A stretch of DNA of 64,000 bases from RUG705 sp934101175 (GTDB lineage Bacteria; Bacillota_I; Bacilli_A; RF39; UBA660): NCBI GenBank assembly GCA_934101175.1, contig CAKOQC010000001.1, forward strand, positions 316,350-380,349, given 5' to 3'. The position numbers and the translations under genes were made by a program. The notes under the pieces were generated by a model, which worked only from the letters and a program-made list of their open reading frames with translations, ran no database searches and was not told where the DNA came from. This document shows, piece after piece, positions 44,602 to 53,466 of this stretch (positions within the stretch are counted from its first letter, which is position 1; each line of letters begins with the position of its first letter).

Positions 44602-45091
44602 GATTACACCACGCTCCTATTTTGTCTTTAGAGTTTTTAGCATTACTTCCACGAATAGCTAATCCATTTTTTATTGTAGCATTCTTATAATATTTTTCTA
44701 CATCTTTCATAATACTTCCAAGTCCTGAACCTTCATGTGTTGAAAATGGCATAACTATCTTACCAGTAAAATCAAGGCCTTCTAATACTGTAAATAAAGT
44801 ACAAGGATAATGTCCCCACCATATAGGCCCACCAACATATATTACATCGTAATCATCTATTTTATCTATTTGCTTTCTAACTTCAGGTCTAACATTATTA
44901 TCAATCTCTTCTTTAGCTACATCACAACATTTATGGTATTATAAGGATATTCCTTAACAGGATCTACCTTAAATAAATCAGCTCCCGTAAGTTTACTAAT
45001 TTCTTCTGCTACTACCTCAGTATTTCCCTTATCAATATTTTTCCATATAATTCTCTCCAGTATGAGAAAAATAAATAACTAAACTTTTCAT
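44594..45091 (-). pseudogene. flavodoxin gene with two frameshifts
   Basis: The ATG at 45091 opens MKSLVIYFSHTGENY, then the frame breaks after an A-run (near 45045), resumes as DKGNTEVVAEEISK...DLFKVDPVKEYPY, breaks again near 44930, and resumes through IDDYDVIYVGGPIWWG, FSTHEGSGLGS and DKIGAWCNHD. All flavodoxin parts are present, so the gene was recently intact. Its end overlaps the CMD pseudogene start. Confidence 0.8.
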
Positions 45092-45107
45092 AATAAACCC
45101 ACTATCC

Positions 45108-45533
45108 TTACATTCTCTTACCTAAAAATATTCTTAAATTTGGATAAGTATCTTGTAAATCTTTAGTAGAATTATCTAAACTTGTACCTCCTGAAGTACA
45201 AAATGTAATTATTTCTTTATTAGTCAAATCTACTCTATCTAAAAATGTCTTTACTACATTAGGAGCTAAATTCCACCATATTGGATATCCTAAATAAACA
45301 GTATGATAATTATCTAAATTAATCGTAATATCTTCTATTTCTGGACGACATGTACTTTTCTTTATTTCAATACTAGACCTACTATTTTTATTAGTCCAAT
45401 CCAAGTCATCATCTGTATACAATTCTCTAGGAACTATTTCTAATAAATCTCCTTCTACTTCTTTAGCTAACTTAATAGCAGCTTCTTTTGTTACTCCTGT
45501 AGCACTAAAATATACAACTAAATTTTTATTCAT
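45108..45533 (-). CDS. flavodoxin-family protein, slightly short
   Basis: 141 residues starting MNKNLVVYFSATGVTKEAA. LGYPIWWNLAPNVV and FCTSGGTSLDNS are the flavin loops. The C-terminus stops at LGKRM, about 10-20 residues before most relatives, so the tail is probably cut. It is the first of three flavodoxin genes in this locus and the one following is broken. Confidence 0.8.
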   Translation of the reverse strand: MNKNLVVYFSATGVTKEAAIKLAKEVEGDLLEIVPRELYTDDDLDWTNKNSRSSIEIKKSTCRPEIEDITINLDNYHTVYLGYPIWWNLAPNVVKTFLDRVDLTNKEIITFCTSGGTSLDNSTKDLQDTYPNLRIFLGKRM

Positions 45534-45551
45534 ATTTTTAACTCTCTTTCT

Positions 45552-46184
45552 TTATTTTTCCATACTATTAGTTATATGTATAAATAACACTAAGTAAGAT
45601 ACTGATAATAAGTATCCTCCTAATACATCACTAGTATAATGTACTCCTAGATAAATTCTACTAATACCTATCAAAATTATTAGTATTGATAATACTACTA
45701 TTAGTATCCATTTTAAATATTTATTCTTTATATTTTTATATACTAAATATATTAAATATCCATAAAATGCCATACTAACCATTGAATGTCCTGATGGAAA
45801 GCTATAACCTGATTCATCAATAATTCTAAATTCTGTTGGTCTAGATCTTTTAAATATATGTTTTAATATTTGATTAATAATTGTTACTATGCACAAATTA
45901 GTTCCTAATAAGATATTCTGTCTTTTATTTCTAATTATTACAAACAAAATAATTGTAAAGATAACTATCCAAGTAGCACTTCCAAAAAAAGTAATTATTT
46001 TCACAATTGGAGTTAATGAATTACTTATAAAATGACTTGCTATAAATTTATAAACTATATCATCTATTTGAATTATTTCTTTTGTAAAGACATCTTCTGC
46101 TAATAGTAAAAAGCAAAATAAACAGATAAAACAAATAAGCCATTTATAATTTTTTAAGAATATTTCTTTAATTTTATTAAACAT
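45552..46184 (-). CDS. PAP2-family membrane phosphatase
   Basis: 210 residues with about five membrane segments. All three PAP2 motifs are visible: KHIFKRSRP, PSGHSMVS and SRIYLGVHYTSDVLGG. Likely an undecaprenyl-diphosphate or phosphatidate-type phosphatase. It is 18 bp upstream of the short flavodoxin gene, same direction. Confidence 0.92.
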   Translation of the reverse strand: MFNKIKEIFLKNYKWLICFICLFCFLLLAEDVFTKEIIQIDDIVYKFIASHFISNSLTPIVKIITFFGSATWIVIFTIILFVIIRNKRQNILLGTNLCIVTIINQILKHIFKRSRPTEFRIIDESGYSFPSGHSMVSMAFYGYLIYLVYKNIKNKYLKWILIVVLSILIILIGISRIYLGVHYTSDVLGGYLLSVSYLVLFIHITNSMEK

Positions 46185-46334
46185 ACTAACACTTCTTTTC
46201 TTTTTTATTTTAGTTCTTGTTAATTATTTATCAGTTTAATCGTAGCATAATATAATCTTTTTAGCAATATTTTTAGATAATAAAAGATAGATAATGTAAA
46301 ATTAAATACATATATCTATCTATGTTAATACTAG

Positions 46335-46652
46335 TTATTTAAACCAATTCCAAGTATGCCAAAAATCAATACTAGAAGATAATGCCATACAGATAATTAA
46401 TGATAAGATTACGAAAGTAATAAAACATATAACAATAATAATAGTTATTTTTTGAAATAATTTATTTTTAGTAAGATTTGAAATATTCTTTTTAGAAACA
46501 ATACTAGTACTATGTAATACTTTATGATGAAATTCTTTATATATATTTATAAGAGTACACATTAGATATGTAAACCAAATAACTCCTATTAGGGATAAGG
46601 CACTAAGAGTTATTAGAGTAAGAACTACTACCATTCCACAGCCATATGGCAT
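46335..46652 (-). CDS. small membrane protein, uncertain start
   Basis: 105 residues with two strong membrane helices (about 10-38 and 70-92). There is no clear ribosome site before the ATG at 46652, so the start could be elsewhere, for example at a later Met. No family recognised. Confidence 0.5.
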   Translation of the reverse strand: MPYGCGMVVVLTLITLSALSLIGVIWFTYLMCTLINIYKEFHHKVLHSTSIVSKKNISNLTKNKLFQKITIIIVICFITFVILSLIICMALSSSIDFWHTWNWFK

Positions 46653-46776
46653 TACTGGTATTATATTACTAAAGTTTATATTAGCAATAAGGCTAATTGA
46701 AATTTAATTCATTTATTATATCATGAAAAAAGCAAATCTTGTTATAGATCTACTTGGTAAAAATTAATTAATTTAT

Positions 46777-47523
46777 TTAATTAAATAGTAATGGTATATT
46801 TCCATATATTGTTATTCTTAATATTCCTATAATAACTAAATGTAATGGATAATATATATAGAAGAACCATTTCATCCATTTTAGTTTGCCTTTTTCTCCA
46901 TTGTAAAGTTTTAATAATGGATATACTAATATGACTGCTAGTGTAATTAATCCATAAGTTTTACTTACAAATAAATATGAAATAATTGCATAAATTAATA
47001 TCCAAAAACTCATACTTATAATCTGTTTTTTTAAATTACCTCTATTTGAATACATCGATATAATTGCCATTACTGCTATAGAACTCCAATCAGCAGAAAA
47101 AGTTACAATATTTATTAATATAATTAATATCCATTTTTGCCATTCTTTTAAATTATTTTTAGAATTTATAATATAAAGAGCTACTACTGACCAAGCAAGA
47201 GACCACATAATACTTGTTTGATTAAAAATATTTCCTGAACTAAATGGTATATAATTTATTCCAAAAGCAAAACAATATGCAAAATGAGATATTATTGCAA
47301 AAATAAATAATCTTGAAATATATTTTTTTAAATTCTTGGTATAATAGAAGCCTTCACAAATAAAGAAAAACATAATAGGTGCTGTTAATCTACCAATTAT
47401 ATGTAAAATATTTGAAATTATATTATTAGGCATTCCTGGATAGATTATGTCTGCTATATGATCAATTGTCATAGCTATAATTGCTATTAATTTTAAATGA
47501 TTAGAATTTAGTTTTTTCATCAT
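46777..47523 (-). CDS. TraX-family membrane protein
   Basis: 248 residues with about seven membrane segments. The N-terminal LKLIAIIAMTIDHIADII followed by GRLTAPIMFFFICEGF is the TraX signature. TraX-like proteins are membrane acyltransferase-related proteins. A TCCTTCTT-type ribosome site precedes two adjacent ATGs. It has no conjugation genes nearby. Confidence 0.9.
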   Translation of the reverse strand: MMKKLNSNHLKLIAIIAMTIDHIADIIYPGMPNNIISNILHIIGRLTAPIMFFFICEGFYYTKNLKKYISRLFIFAIISHFAYCFAFGINYIPFSSGNIFNQTSIMWSLAWSVVALYIINSKNNLKEWQKWILIILINIVTFSADWSSIAVMAIISMYSNRGNLKKQIISMSFWILIYAIISYLFVSKTYGLITLAVILVYPLLKLYNGEKGKLKWMKWFFYIYYPLHLVIIGILRITIYGNIPLLFN

Positions 47524-47560
47524 ATTACTCCTTCTTAGTTAACTGTTAAATCGTTAATAA

Positions 47561-48067
47561 TTAAATATACTTAATCATTTCATTTATATTTTTTCTTTGA
47601 TTATGCATTGGATTTTCTGGACAATCATCTGTCTTATATCCTAAATTTATTATACATACAGGTTCTAAATTATCATCTATTTCAAAGATATCTTTTGCTT
47701 CATTTTTATCAAAAGCCTCTATCCAAGTACTATCAATATTTAAATTAGTTGCCTCCAAAATCATATGTGTAGCAACAATTGTAGCATCTATTTCAAAAGT
47801 TGAATATTCATCTTTATGAAATGCTTTATCTTTATCACTACAAACTAATAGACAACATTGTGCATTATATCTACAAGGAGTTATCTTATCAATCTTTTCT
47901 AATCCTTCTAAAGATACAACTACATATATAAATTGTGGTTGAAGATTTTTAGCAGTTGGTGCTAAATTACCTGCTTCTAATATCTTAGAAATATCTTCTT
48001 GTGATATTTTCTTATTGTTAAATTTTCTTGTTGCAGTTCTTTTTCTTATTACATCATTAAATTCCAT
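47561..48067 (-). CDS. nitroreductase-family protein
   Basis: 168 residues. RTATRKFNNKKIS at the N-terminus and AGNLAPTAKNLQPQ are the FMN-binding motifs, with CIINLGYKTDD near the C-terminus. Likely an FMN-dependent NAD(P)H reductase with broad substrates. It may complement the flavodoxin group. Confidence 0.92.
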   Translation of the reverse strand: MEFNDVIRKRTATRKFNNKKISQEDISKILEAGNLAPTAKNLQPQFIYVVVSLEGLEKIDKITPCRYNAQCCLLVCSDKDKAFHKDEYSTFEIDATIVATHMILEATNLNIDSTWIEAFDKNEAKDIFEIDDNLEPVCIINLGYKTDDCPENPMHNQRKNINEMIKYI

Positions 48068-48092
48068 TTTAATCCACCTCTTTAATTTATTT

Positions 48093-48617
48093 CTAATTAC
48101 TATGTTGTAATATTTTTATAATATTTTTAATAATTGTAAAAATTGTTGCAGACACTAAGATACCTAATAAATTTAAAATAATATCATTAACATCAAATGA
48201 CCTACCAAAAACAGGTTGCAATATTTCAATAATTAAAACGAAGAGAATTCCTCTTAAAACTATATTCTTCCATTTTAATTCTTTTATTCTTTTTTAGATA
48301 AAGGATATAAAAAGCCAAAAGGTAAAAATATTAGAAAATTACCTATAGTTTCACTACCAATATTATTTATAAAATCTAATGTAAAATCAAAATCTCCATT
48401 AAACAAATTTATTGAATGTCCTGAATTCATATGATAAAGTAATTTATATCAAAAATTAATCATTAAATCTAGACAAAGAATTAAGCAAACTAGTTCTGTA
48501 ATATAACAAACAAAAATACAAGAGAATATTTTTTTACTAAGCGATATTGTTTTATCATTCTTTAGTTTTATAAAAAAGTAAACTACACTCCACTATTAAA
48601 GCAATTGGAAAATACAT
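48093..48617 (-). pseudogene. VanZ-family membrane protein gene, multiply frameshifted
   Basis: From the ATG at 48617 (after AGGAGG) the frame breaks within 20 codons. Later frames carry GNFLIFLPFGFLYPL and LIIEILQPVFGRSFDVNDIILNLLG, the diagnostic VanZ motifs, ending at the TAG at 48093. At least three shifts or stops interrupt it, so it cannot give a full protein. It fills most of the gap between the nitroreductase and lipoprotein genes. Confidence 0.75.
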
Positions 48618-48682
48618 TTTATTTAATCCTCCTAACTAATAGATTACTGTTTTCTTAATTAGTTATTAAGTTGTAATTGTTT

Positions 48683-49330
48683 TTACTTTAATAATGAAAT
48701 GGCATATTTATCATAACTGTTAAAATCAGAATAACTTAGTTGTAAAAATTCTTTATAGTGTTTTAGATAATCATTTGCTGATTCAAAATTATATTCAAAA
48801 TTTTTATTTATCTCTTTACATAGTAATGCCTCAATATAACTTTTTAGTCCATTATCAGCATTAGTTTCAATTAAATCTTTAATTGCATATTCGAATGTTT
48901 CTTTTGGATGAACTAATAGTTCATTATATTCTTTTTGACTAGTTTTAATATAATCAAATGGATTAGATGATGTTTGAGGTCCATTGTTAACTATTGAATC
49001 TATTTTACTAGATACATTAAATGTTTCTGATGTAAAAACTTCACCTTGCTCAAACTTTATATATTTTGAATTTACTATATTTTCCTTAAACCATTTTTGT
49101 TCTTCCAAACTATTATCAACTAGTCCCACAATAACAACTTTATTTTTTTCATCCACATAATTGTAGCTATAATTATTATACATTTCTGTACCATTTTGTT
49201 GAAAATAATCAATTATTTTATTATTAATGTCATTTAGCTTATCAATACTTACATCTGTTTTTGTTTCACATCCTGTTAATCCTAAAACCATAAAACCACA
49301 TATTAAAATAGTTAAAATTATTTTTTTCAT
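48683..49330 (-). CDS. lipoprotein
   Basis: 215 residues. The signal MKKIILTILICGFMVLGLTGC ends in the lipobox LTGC, so Cys21 is lipidated. The mature part is helical with no recognised domain. Its signal sequence is almost identical to that of the next gene upstream, which suggests paralogous origin of the leader. AGGATT-type ribosome site present. Confidence 0.8.
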   Translation of the reverse strand: MKKIILTILICGFMVLGLTGCETKTDVSIDKLNDINNKIIDYFQQNGTEMYNNYSYNYVDEKNKVVIVGLVDNSLEEQKWFKENIVNSKYIKFEQGEVFTSETFNVSSKIDSIVNNGPQTSSNPFDYIKTSQKEYNELLVHPKETFEYAIKDLIETNADNGLKSYIEALLCKEINKNFEYNFESANDYLKHYKEFLQLSYSDFNSYDKYAISLLK

Positions 49331-49391
49331 AAAAATCCTCCACTCGATAGGTTATTATTTATTAAATAAAATTCTAAATTATAATTCTTAA

Positions 49392-49952
49392 TTACTTGTA
49401 TAATCTTAAAACTTGATACTGATATACATCATCATTTTCTGTATAACCAATAGAAATACCTTTTCCATTATTTGCTGTTTTACCAGAATTAGGTTTTGTT
49501 TTAACTTCTTCCAATAATGTATTAATTTCTGTATCAGTAATTTCACTATTATTTGCTTTAATTAAATATTTTATATATGAAGTAGCATATTCTTTATATT
49601 TACTAGACTTTTCTACATATAAAAATGTATAATTTACAACTTCTGTTGTCTTATCATTGGTATATTTTTCTGGAACTACTACTAGGTAAATGCCTTCGAT
49701 TAATCCATACCAATATTGATTATTGCTCTTTGTTAAATAATCAGTTGAAGCCGGATTCAAAGTACTGTTATCCACTACTTCTGTATTAAATTTTGCTACT
49801 AATGTATCAACTGTTTCTTTTTCTACCCAGCCATTTTTTTCATATGATTCTTCCAAATTTTTTTTAGCATCATCTACCTTAGACTCACCACATCCAGTAA
49901 GTCCTAATACCATAACCCCACATATTAAAATAACAAATAATTTCTTTTTCAT
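49392..49952 (-). CDS. lipoprotein
   Basis: About 186 residues. The ATG at 49952 follows GGAGGAGTTT. The leader LFVILICGVMVLGLTGCG has a lipobox, and the mature part is short and polar with alternating strands. It resembles the neighbouring lipoprotein only in the leader. Function unknown. Confidence 0.8.
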   Translation of the reverse strand: MKKKLFVILICGVMVLGLTGCGESKVDDAKKNLEESYEKNGWVEKETVDTLVAKFNTEVVDNSTLNPASTDYLTKSNNQYWYGLIEGIYLVVVPEKYTNDKTTEVVNYTFLYVEKSSKYKEYATSYIKYLIKANNSEITDTEINTLLEEVKTKPNSGKTANNGKGISIGYTENDDVYQYQVLRLYK

Positions 49953-49976
49953 AAACTCCTCCATTTCAATGAATTA

Positions 49977-50273
49977 CTATTTCTTTTCTAAACAACTATA
50001 AGTATCAAGTATAATTTCTTTTAAAACATCTTGATTGTCAACATCACTTACCAAGTACATTGGCTTAGCATTCACATAAGGAATAGACTCTAGCATATTG
50101 TATTTTTTATTACTATCTACAATTTTTACAAGTAACCTATCATCATATATACCTCCGAATAATACTTTATTATAATAAAGTAAGTACTCTCCCATCATAC
50201 TTTTACAAGTTATATTATCTAGTAAACTTAATTGTTCTAAGATAAAATCTTTATATTCTTTAGTAGTAGCCAT
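49977..50273 (-). CDS. TfoX N-terminal domain protein
   Basis: 98 residues. CKSMMGEYLLYYNKVLFGGIYDDRLLVKI matches the TfoX_N pattern. In this form, without the C-terminal domain, the family has no settled function in Bacillota. It has a ribosome site ATGGAGGAG-like region within the preceding gene's downstream spacer on the same strand. Confidence 0.8.
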   Translation of the reverse strand: MATTKEYKDFILEQLSLLDNITCKSMMGEYLLYYNKVLFGGIYDDRLLVKIVDSNKKYNMLESIPYVNAKPMYLVSDVDNQDVLKEIILDTYSCLEKK

Positions 50274-50350
50274 ATTTATTCCTTTCTATATAAATATACT
50301 TATATTATAACATGATGATAATATGAAGTAAACTCACATAATAAAAAAGA

Positions 50351-50373
50351 TTCATTAAGTTAATCTTAATGAA
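50351..50373 (-). terminator. terminator after the GntR/ABC operon
   Basis: TTCATTAAG and CTTAATGAA form a 9-bp stem with a 5-nt loop, followed by TCTTTTTTAT on the minus strand. Confidence 0.8.
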
Positions 50374-50420
50374 CCAGATAATAATTATTATTTTGACAGT
50401 ATTTTTTATAAACAAGATAA

Positions 50421-50627
50421 TTATTTATTATTTTTATCTTGTTTTGAGATATACATAGCAGTTAATATAATACCTAATAAGTTTATACCTATAGACATTC
50501 CTAGTAATAAGCCACTAGTAAATTCACTAAAAGTGCTTGTCTCTCTACCACTAAAGTAAATGTATACTAGATATAAGATATTTCCTAATATTATTAAGGA
50601 TAAACCACTTGATTTTAATTTTTTCAT
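50421..50627 (-). CDS. small two-helix membrane protein
   Basis: 68 residues with two membrane helices (about 8-26 and 38-60) and a basic N-terminus. It has an AGGAGGAAA ribosome site and follows the ABC permease gene by 42 bp, ending at a terminator, so it is likely the last gene of that operon. It may be an accessory subunit of the exporter. Confidence 0.65.
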   Translation of the reverse strand: MKKLKSSGLSLIILGNILYLVYIYFSGRETSTFSEFTSGLLLGMSIGINLLGIILTAMYISKQDKNNK

Positions 50628-50669
50628 ATTTCCTCCTTCTTATATAAAATTAATTATTTTTAGTATATT

Positions 50670-51299
50670 TTAAAACTCTTTTTTTAAATATATTTTTTTA
50701 GATATGCAATATGATATATAAAGAAATCCTGTAAATAATATAGGAACAACTATATACCAATATGTTTCAAAGAAGTTTACTATATTAGTAGATATATTTA
50801 TATTTGTGGCTTTTTTTATAAAACTAATTACTCCTACGATAACAAAAGATCCTATAAATAAACCTATTCTTCCTTTTTCAATACCATACTTAAAAATAAA
50901 CGGATAGATAATTGCTACTGCAAGAATAATTCCAAAGAAGCATCCTAACATGGTAGGTAGCATACTATCAAGGTTGATATTATTATTAATTAGACCTACT
51001 ATGATATTTAATACTATTGTAATTATAATAGAAATTGCTATTAAGATTAAGGTAGCTAAATATTTAGATGCCACTACTGATTTTCTTCCATTAGGTAAAG
51101 TTATGGCATATGCATCCCATTTGTTATATTCATCATAACTAAATGTTGACATAAATAACATAACAACGATAAATGGTGGAACAAATGATATATCAAATTC
51201 TCCTTGCAATGACATTATAAATAAAATAGCAAAGATAATAATTACTAATTTTAAATTACTCTTAACCATTAACAAGTCTTTTTTAATCAAACCAATCAT
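50670..51299 (-). CDS. ABC-2-type transporter permease
   Basis: 209 residues with about six membrane segments and a soluble segment near residue 55 (YDEYNKWDAYAITLPNGRKSVVASKYL) seen in YtrF/bacitracin-type ABC-2 permeases. Its start touches the stop of the ATPase gene, showing tight coupling. It probably exports a lipid-acting or antimicrobial compound. Confidence 0.88.
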   Translation of the reverse strand: MIGLIKKDLLMVKSNLKLVIIIFAILFIMSLQGEFDISFVPPFIVVMLFMSTFSYDEYNKWDAYAITLPNGRKSVVASKYLATLILIAISIIITIVLNIIVGLINNNINLDSMLPTMLGCFFGIILAVAIIYPFIFKYGIEKGRIGLFIGSFVIVGVISFIKKATNINISTNIVNFFETYWYIVVPILFTGFLYISYCISKKIYLKKEF

Positions 51300-52159
51300 T
51301 ATTTTTCCCCCTTTATAATTAGAACCATAAGATCTTCTAAAGTTATTTTATCAATAACAAAGTCTTTATATTTCTTACTCATCTTAAAACGATTACTTAC
51401 TAGGATATCATAATTATATTTATTCTTTTTATAACTTACAATACCCTCAAAATCTATTTTAGAAAATTCATCTAGATTACATTTCATAATACCATAGTTA
51501 TCTAGTAATTCATCACGATTTTTGTTTAATACAACTTTTCCTTTATCAATAAATATTATTTCATCAGCAATATGCTCCAAATCACTAGTTATATGGGTTG
51601 ATAATAAAATGGTATGATTTTCATCTTGTATGAAATTTAAAAAGATATCTAATATTTCATTTCTTACTACAGGATCTAATCCACTAGTAGGTTCATCTAA
51701 AATTAATAATTTGGGATGATGAGATAATGCTACAGCTATTTCTAGTTTTTTACGCATTCCTTTAGATAATGATTTTAATGGTTGATTTTCTGGAAGATTA
51801 AAGTCAGTTAGATATTTATGAAATAAGCTACTATCCCAATTTTTAAATATTCCTTGCATACTTATTTCTATATCATGAACATTCATTATTTCAGGAAAGA
51901 ATATATTATCAAGAACAACACCTATATTTTCCTTTATTTCTAATTCATTAGTAGTTAAATCTTTATCAAATATTTTAACACTACCAGAAGATGGATTAAT
52001 TATTCCTAAGATACTTTTTATAAGAGTTGTTTTACCTGCTCCATTTTCTCCGATTAAACCAATTATTTCTCCCTTTGGAATAGTTAAATTAATTTCTCCA
52101 AGTGTAAAGACACTAGAATATTTTTTAGTTAGTTTTTCTACTACTATTGCATTTTTCAT
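51299..52159 (-). CDS. ABC transporter ATP-binding protein
   Basis: 286 residues. Walker A GENGAGKTTL, signature LSKGMRKKLEIA, Walker B LLILDEPTSGLD and the H-loop STHIT are all present. It overlaps the GntR-family gene by 4 bp and abuts the permease gene. Together they form a YtrA-type operon that usually responds to envelope stress. Confidence 0.95.
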   Translation of the reverse strand: MKNAIVVEKLTKKYSSVFTLGEINLTIPKGEIIGLIGENGAGKTTLIKSILGIINPSSGSVKIFDKDLTTNELEIKENIGVVLDNIFFPEIMNVHDIEISMQGIFKNWDSSLFHKYLTDFNLPENQPLKSLSKGMRKKLEIAVALSHHPKLLILDEPTSGLDPVVRNEILDIFLNFIQDENHTILLSTHITSDLEHIADEIIFIDKGKVVLNKNRDELLDNYGIMKCNLDEFSKIDFEGIVSYKKNKYNYDILVSNRFKMSKKYKDFVIDKITLEDLMVLIIKGEK

Positions 52160-52536
52160 TCTTCATTCCTCCCGTAAATATAATTAAATGTTTCAATAAT
52201 TTCTTCTTTTGAAATATCATACTCTTTAGATATTTCTGTAATTTTATAAAGATAATCTTCTATTTCTTTTTGTTTTAATTCCTTGGTAAGTTCAATATTT
52301 TTAGGAGCCACATAACTGCCTTTTCCTTGTTTGGTAATGATATATCCTTCTTTTTCTAGTTCATCATAGGCTTTTTTCACTGTCATAACACTTATTCTTA
52401 AATCTTCTGCTAGACTTCTAATTGATGGTAATGGTTCAGAAGTTGATAATTCATCCGAGACAATTTCTTTAATAATAGCATTTTTTACTTGTTCAAATAT
52501 AGGAGTATAACTATTATTACTAATTATTATTTTCAT
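52156..52536 (-). CDS. GntR-family regulator, YtrA subfamily
   Basis: 126 residues. The winged helix covers about residues 10-75 (LPSIRSLAEDLRISVMTVKKAYDELEKEG), with a short C-terminal part typical of YtrA. It is the first gene of the operon and the DNA directly upstream carries repeats overlapping the promoter, so autorepression is likely. Confidence 0.93.
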   Translation of the reverse strand: MKIIISNNSYTPIFEQVKNAIIKEIVSDELSTSEPLPSIRSLAEDLRISVMTVKKAYDELEKEGYIITKQGKGSYVAPKNIELTKELKQKEIEDYLYKITEISKEYDISKEEIIETFNYIYGRNEE

Positions 52537-52553
52537 ATATTACCTCCGCTTGC

Positions 52554-52583
52554 ATATAACAGTATATAACAGTATAATACAGT
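52554..52583 (-). repeat. three 10-bp direct repeats, probable GntR operator
   Basis: On the minus strand ACTGTATTAT, ACTGTTATAT, ACTGTTATAT run head to tail from 52583 to 52554, one helical turn apart, covering the spacer, the -10 and the expected start of transcription. Confidence 0.7.
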
Positions 52584-52589
52584 TGTCAA
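52561..52589 (-). promoter_or_regulatory. promoter of the GntR/ABC operon
   Basis: On the minus strand TTGACA (52589-52584), a 17-bp spacer and TATACT (52566-52561). The GGAGGT ribosome site and ATG follow within 30 bp. Confidence 0.85.
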
Positions 52590-52603
52590 GATGTATAAGA
52601 AAA

Positions 52604-52625
52604 AAACTATCTAAAATGATAGTTT
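52604..52625 (-). terminator. terminator after the CPBP remnant
   Basis: AAACTATC and GATAGTTT form an 8-bp stem with a 6-nt loop, followed on the minus strand by TTTTTTCTT. Confidence 0.7.
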
Positions 52626-52653
52626 ATAGTAATTATTTATAAATTTGTAATAA

Positions 52654-52974
52654 TTATTCTTTAATAGTTTTATTAATATAAATAGCATATCCTAGTGGTA
52701 TAACAATTAATATTAATGAAGAAATGTATAGTGATATAGTACTTTCTACGTTAAATATAGCTAAAGAATTAATTACTGCATGAGTTATAATGCATGGCAC
52801 AAGAGATTTGCTTTTATAAAATATTATAACAAAGAGATAACCTAATGATATAGCATAGCATATTTGAATTATCGTAGGAATAATGTCTGCTCCATTTAAT
52901 AAGTTAACGATATGTCCAATACCAAAAGTAATAGCACTTTTTGGTATTCTCTTATTTCCATAATTACTCTCCAT
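52654..52974 (-). pseudogene. CPBP-family (CAAX-protease-like) 3' remnant
   Basis: 106 residues. TFGIGHIVNL and ITHAVINSL correspond to the second and third motifs of CPBP intramembrane proteases, but the first motif, EExxxR, and the preceding membrane helices are missing. The upstream neighbour ends 40 bp away, leaving no room for the lost part. It is probably an N-terminally truncated, inactive gene. Confidence 0.7.
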
Positions 52975-53014
52975 TCAATAACATTACTATTTATTACTAT
53001 ATCATAATCTCATT

Positions 53015-53461
53015 TTATTTAGTTAAATAAATATATGTGTTTAACCATTCAGTGAATGCTGTTATATCTTGATACTTATCCAAATCATTATCATTATTAG
53101 CATCTAAGTAAGTAATTATTTTCCCTTTACTTATAAGTATTACTGTTGGAGCATATTTTACTTTTTTATAGAAAGATGTTTTTTTATATTCATCAAAAGG
53201 AATAGATTTAATGGAAATATTATATAAAGACATAAATGAATTAAAAATATCCTCGCAAGGTACTTCTAGAGTACAATAATTATTATAAGTATATAAAAGA
53301 TATGTATCATCTTTTAAACTATCCACTTCATTAGCAGTAATTGATATAAATTTACTATCTTTGTAATATTCATCACTTAGGTATACTTTAGTTATTTCTT
53401 TATTAGAGCATCCTGTTAATATTAGTAAAGTTATTAAAATGATTAAAGTAATATTTTTCAT
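53015..53461 (-). CDS. lipoprotein with thioredoxin-like fold
   Basis: About 148 residues. The leader ends in the lipobox LTGC. The mature part contains YTYNNYCTLEVPC and a KYAPTVILISKGKII segment, where the Ala-Pro-Thr resembles the cis-Pro loop of thioredoxins. It has two cysteines six residues apart rather than CxxC, so a redox role is uncertain. The start is the ATG at 53461. It overlaps the rhodanese gene's end region. Confidence 0.65.
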   Translation of the reverse strand: MKNITLIILITLLILTGCSNKEITKVYLSDEYYKDSKFISITANEVDSLKDDTYLLYTYNNYCTLEVPCEDIFNSFMSLYNISIKSIPFDEYKKTSFYKKVKYAPTVILISKGKIITYLDANNDNDLDKYQDITAFTEWLNTYIYLTK

Positions 53462-53466
53462 ATATA

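Noticed and set aside
46185..46334. Possible small RNA gene
   Set aside because: Only AT-rich sequence without a clear promoter-terminator pair was seen.
50950..51138. 62-aa + strand ORF within the ABC permease gene
   Set aside because: Shadow of the permease with no ribosome site.
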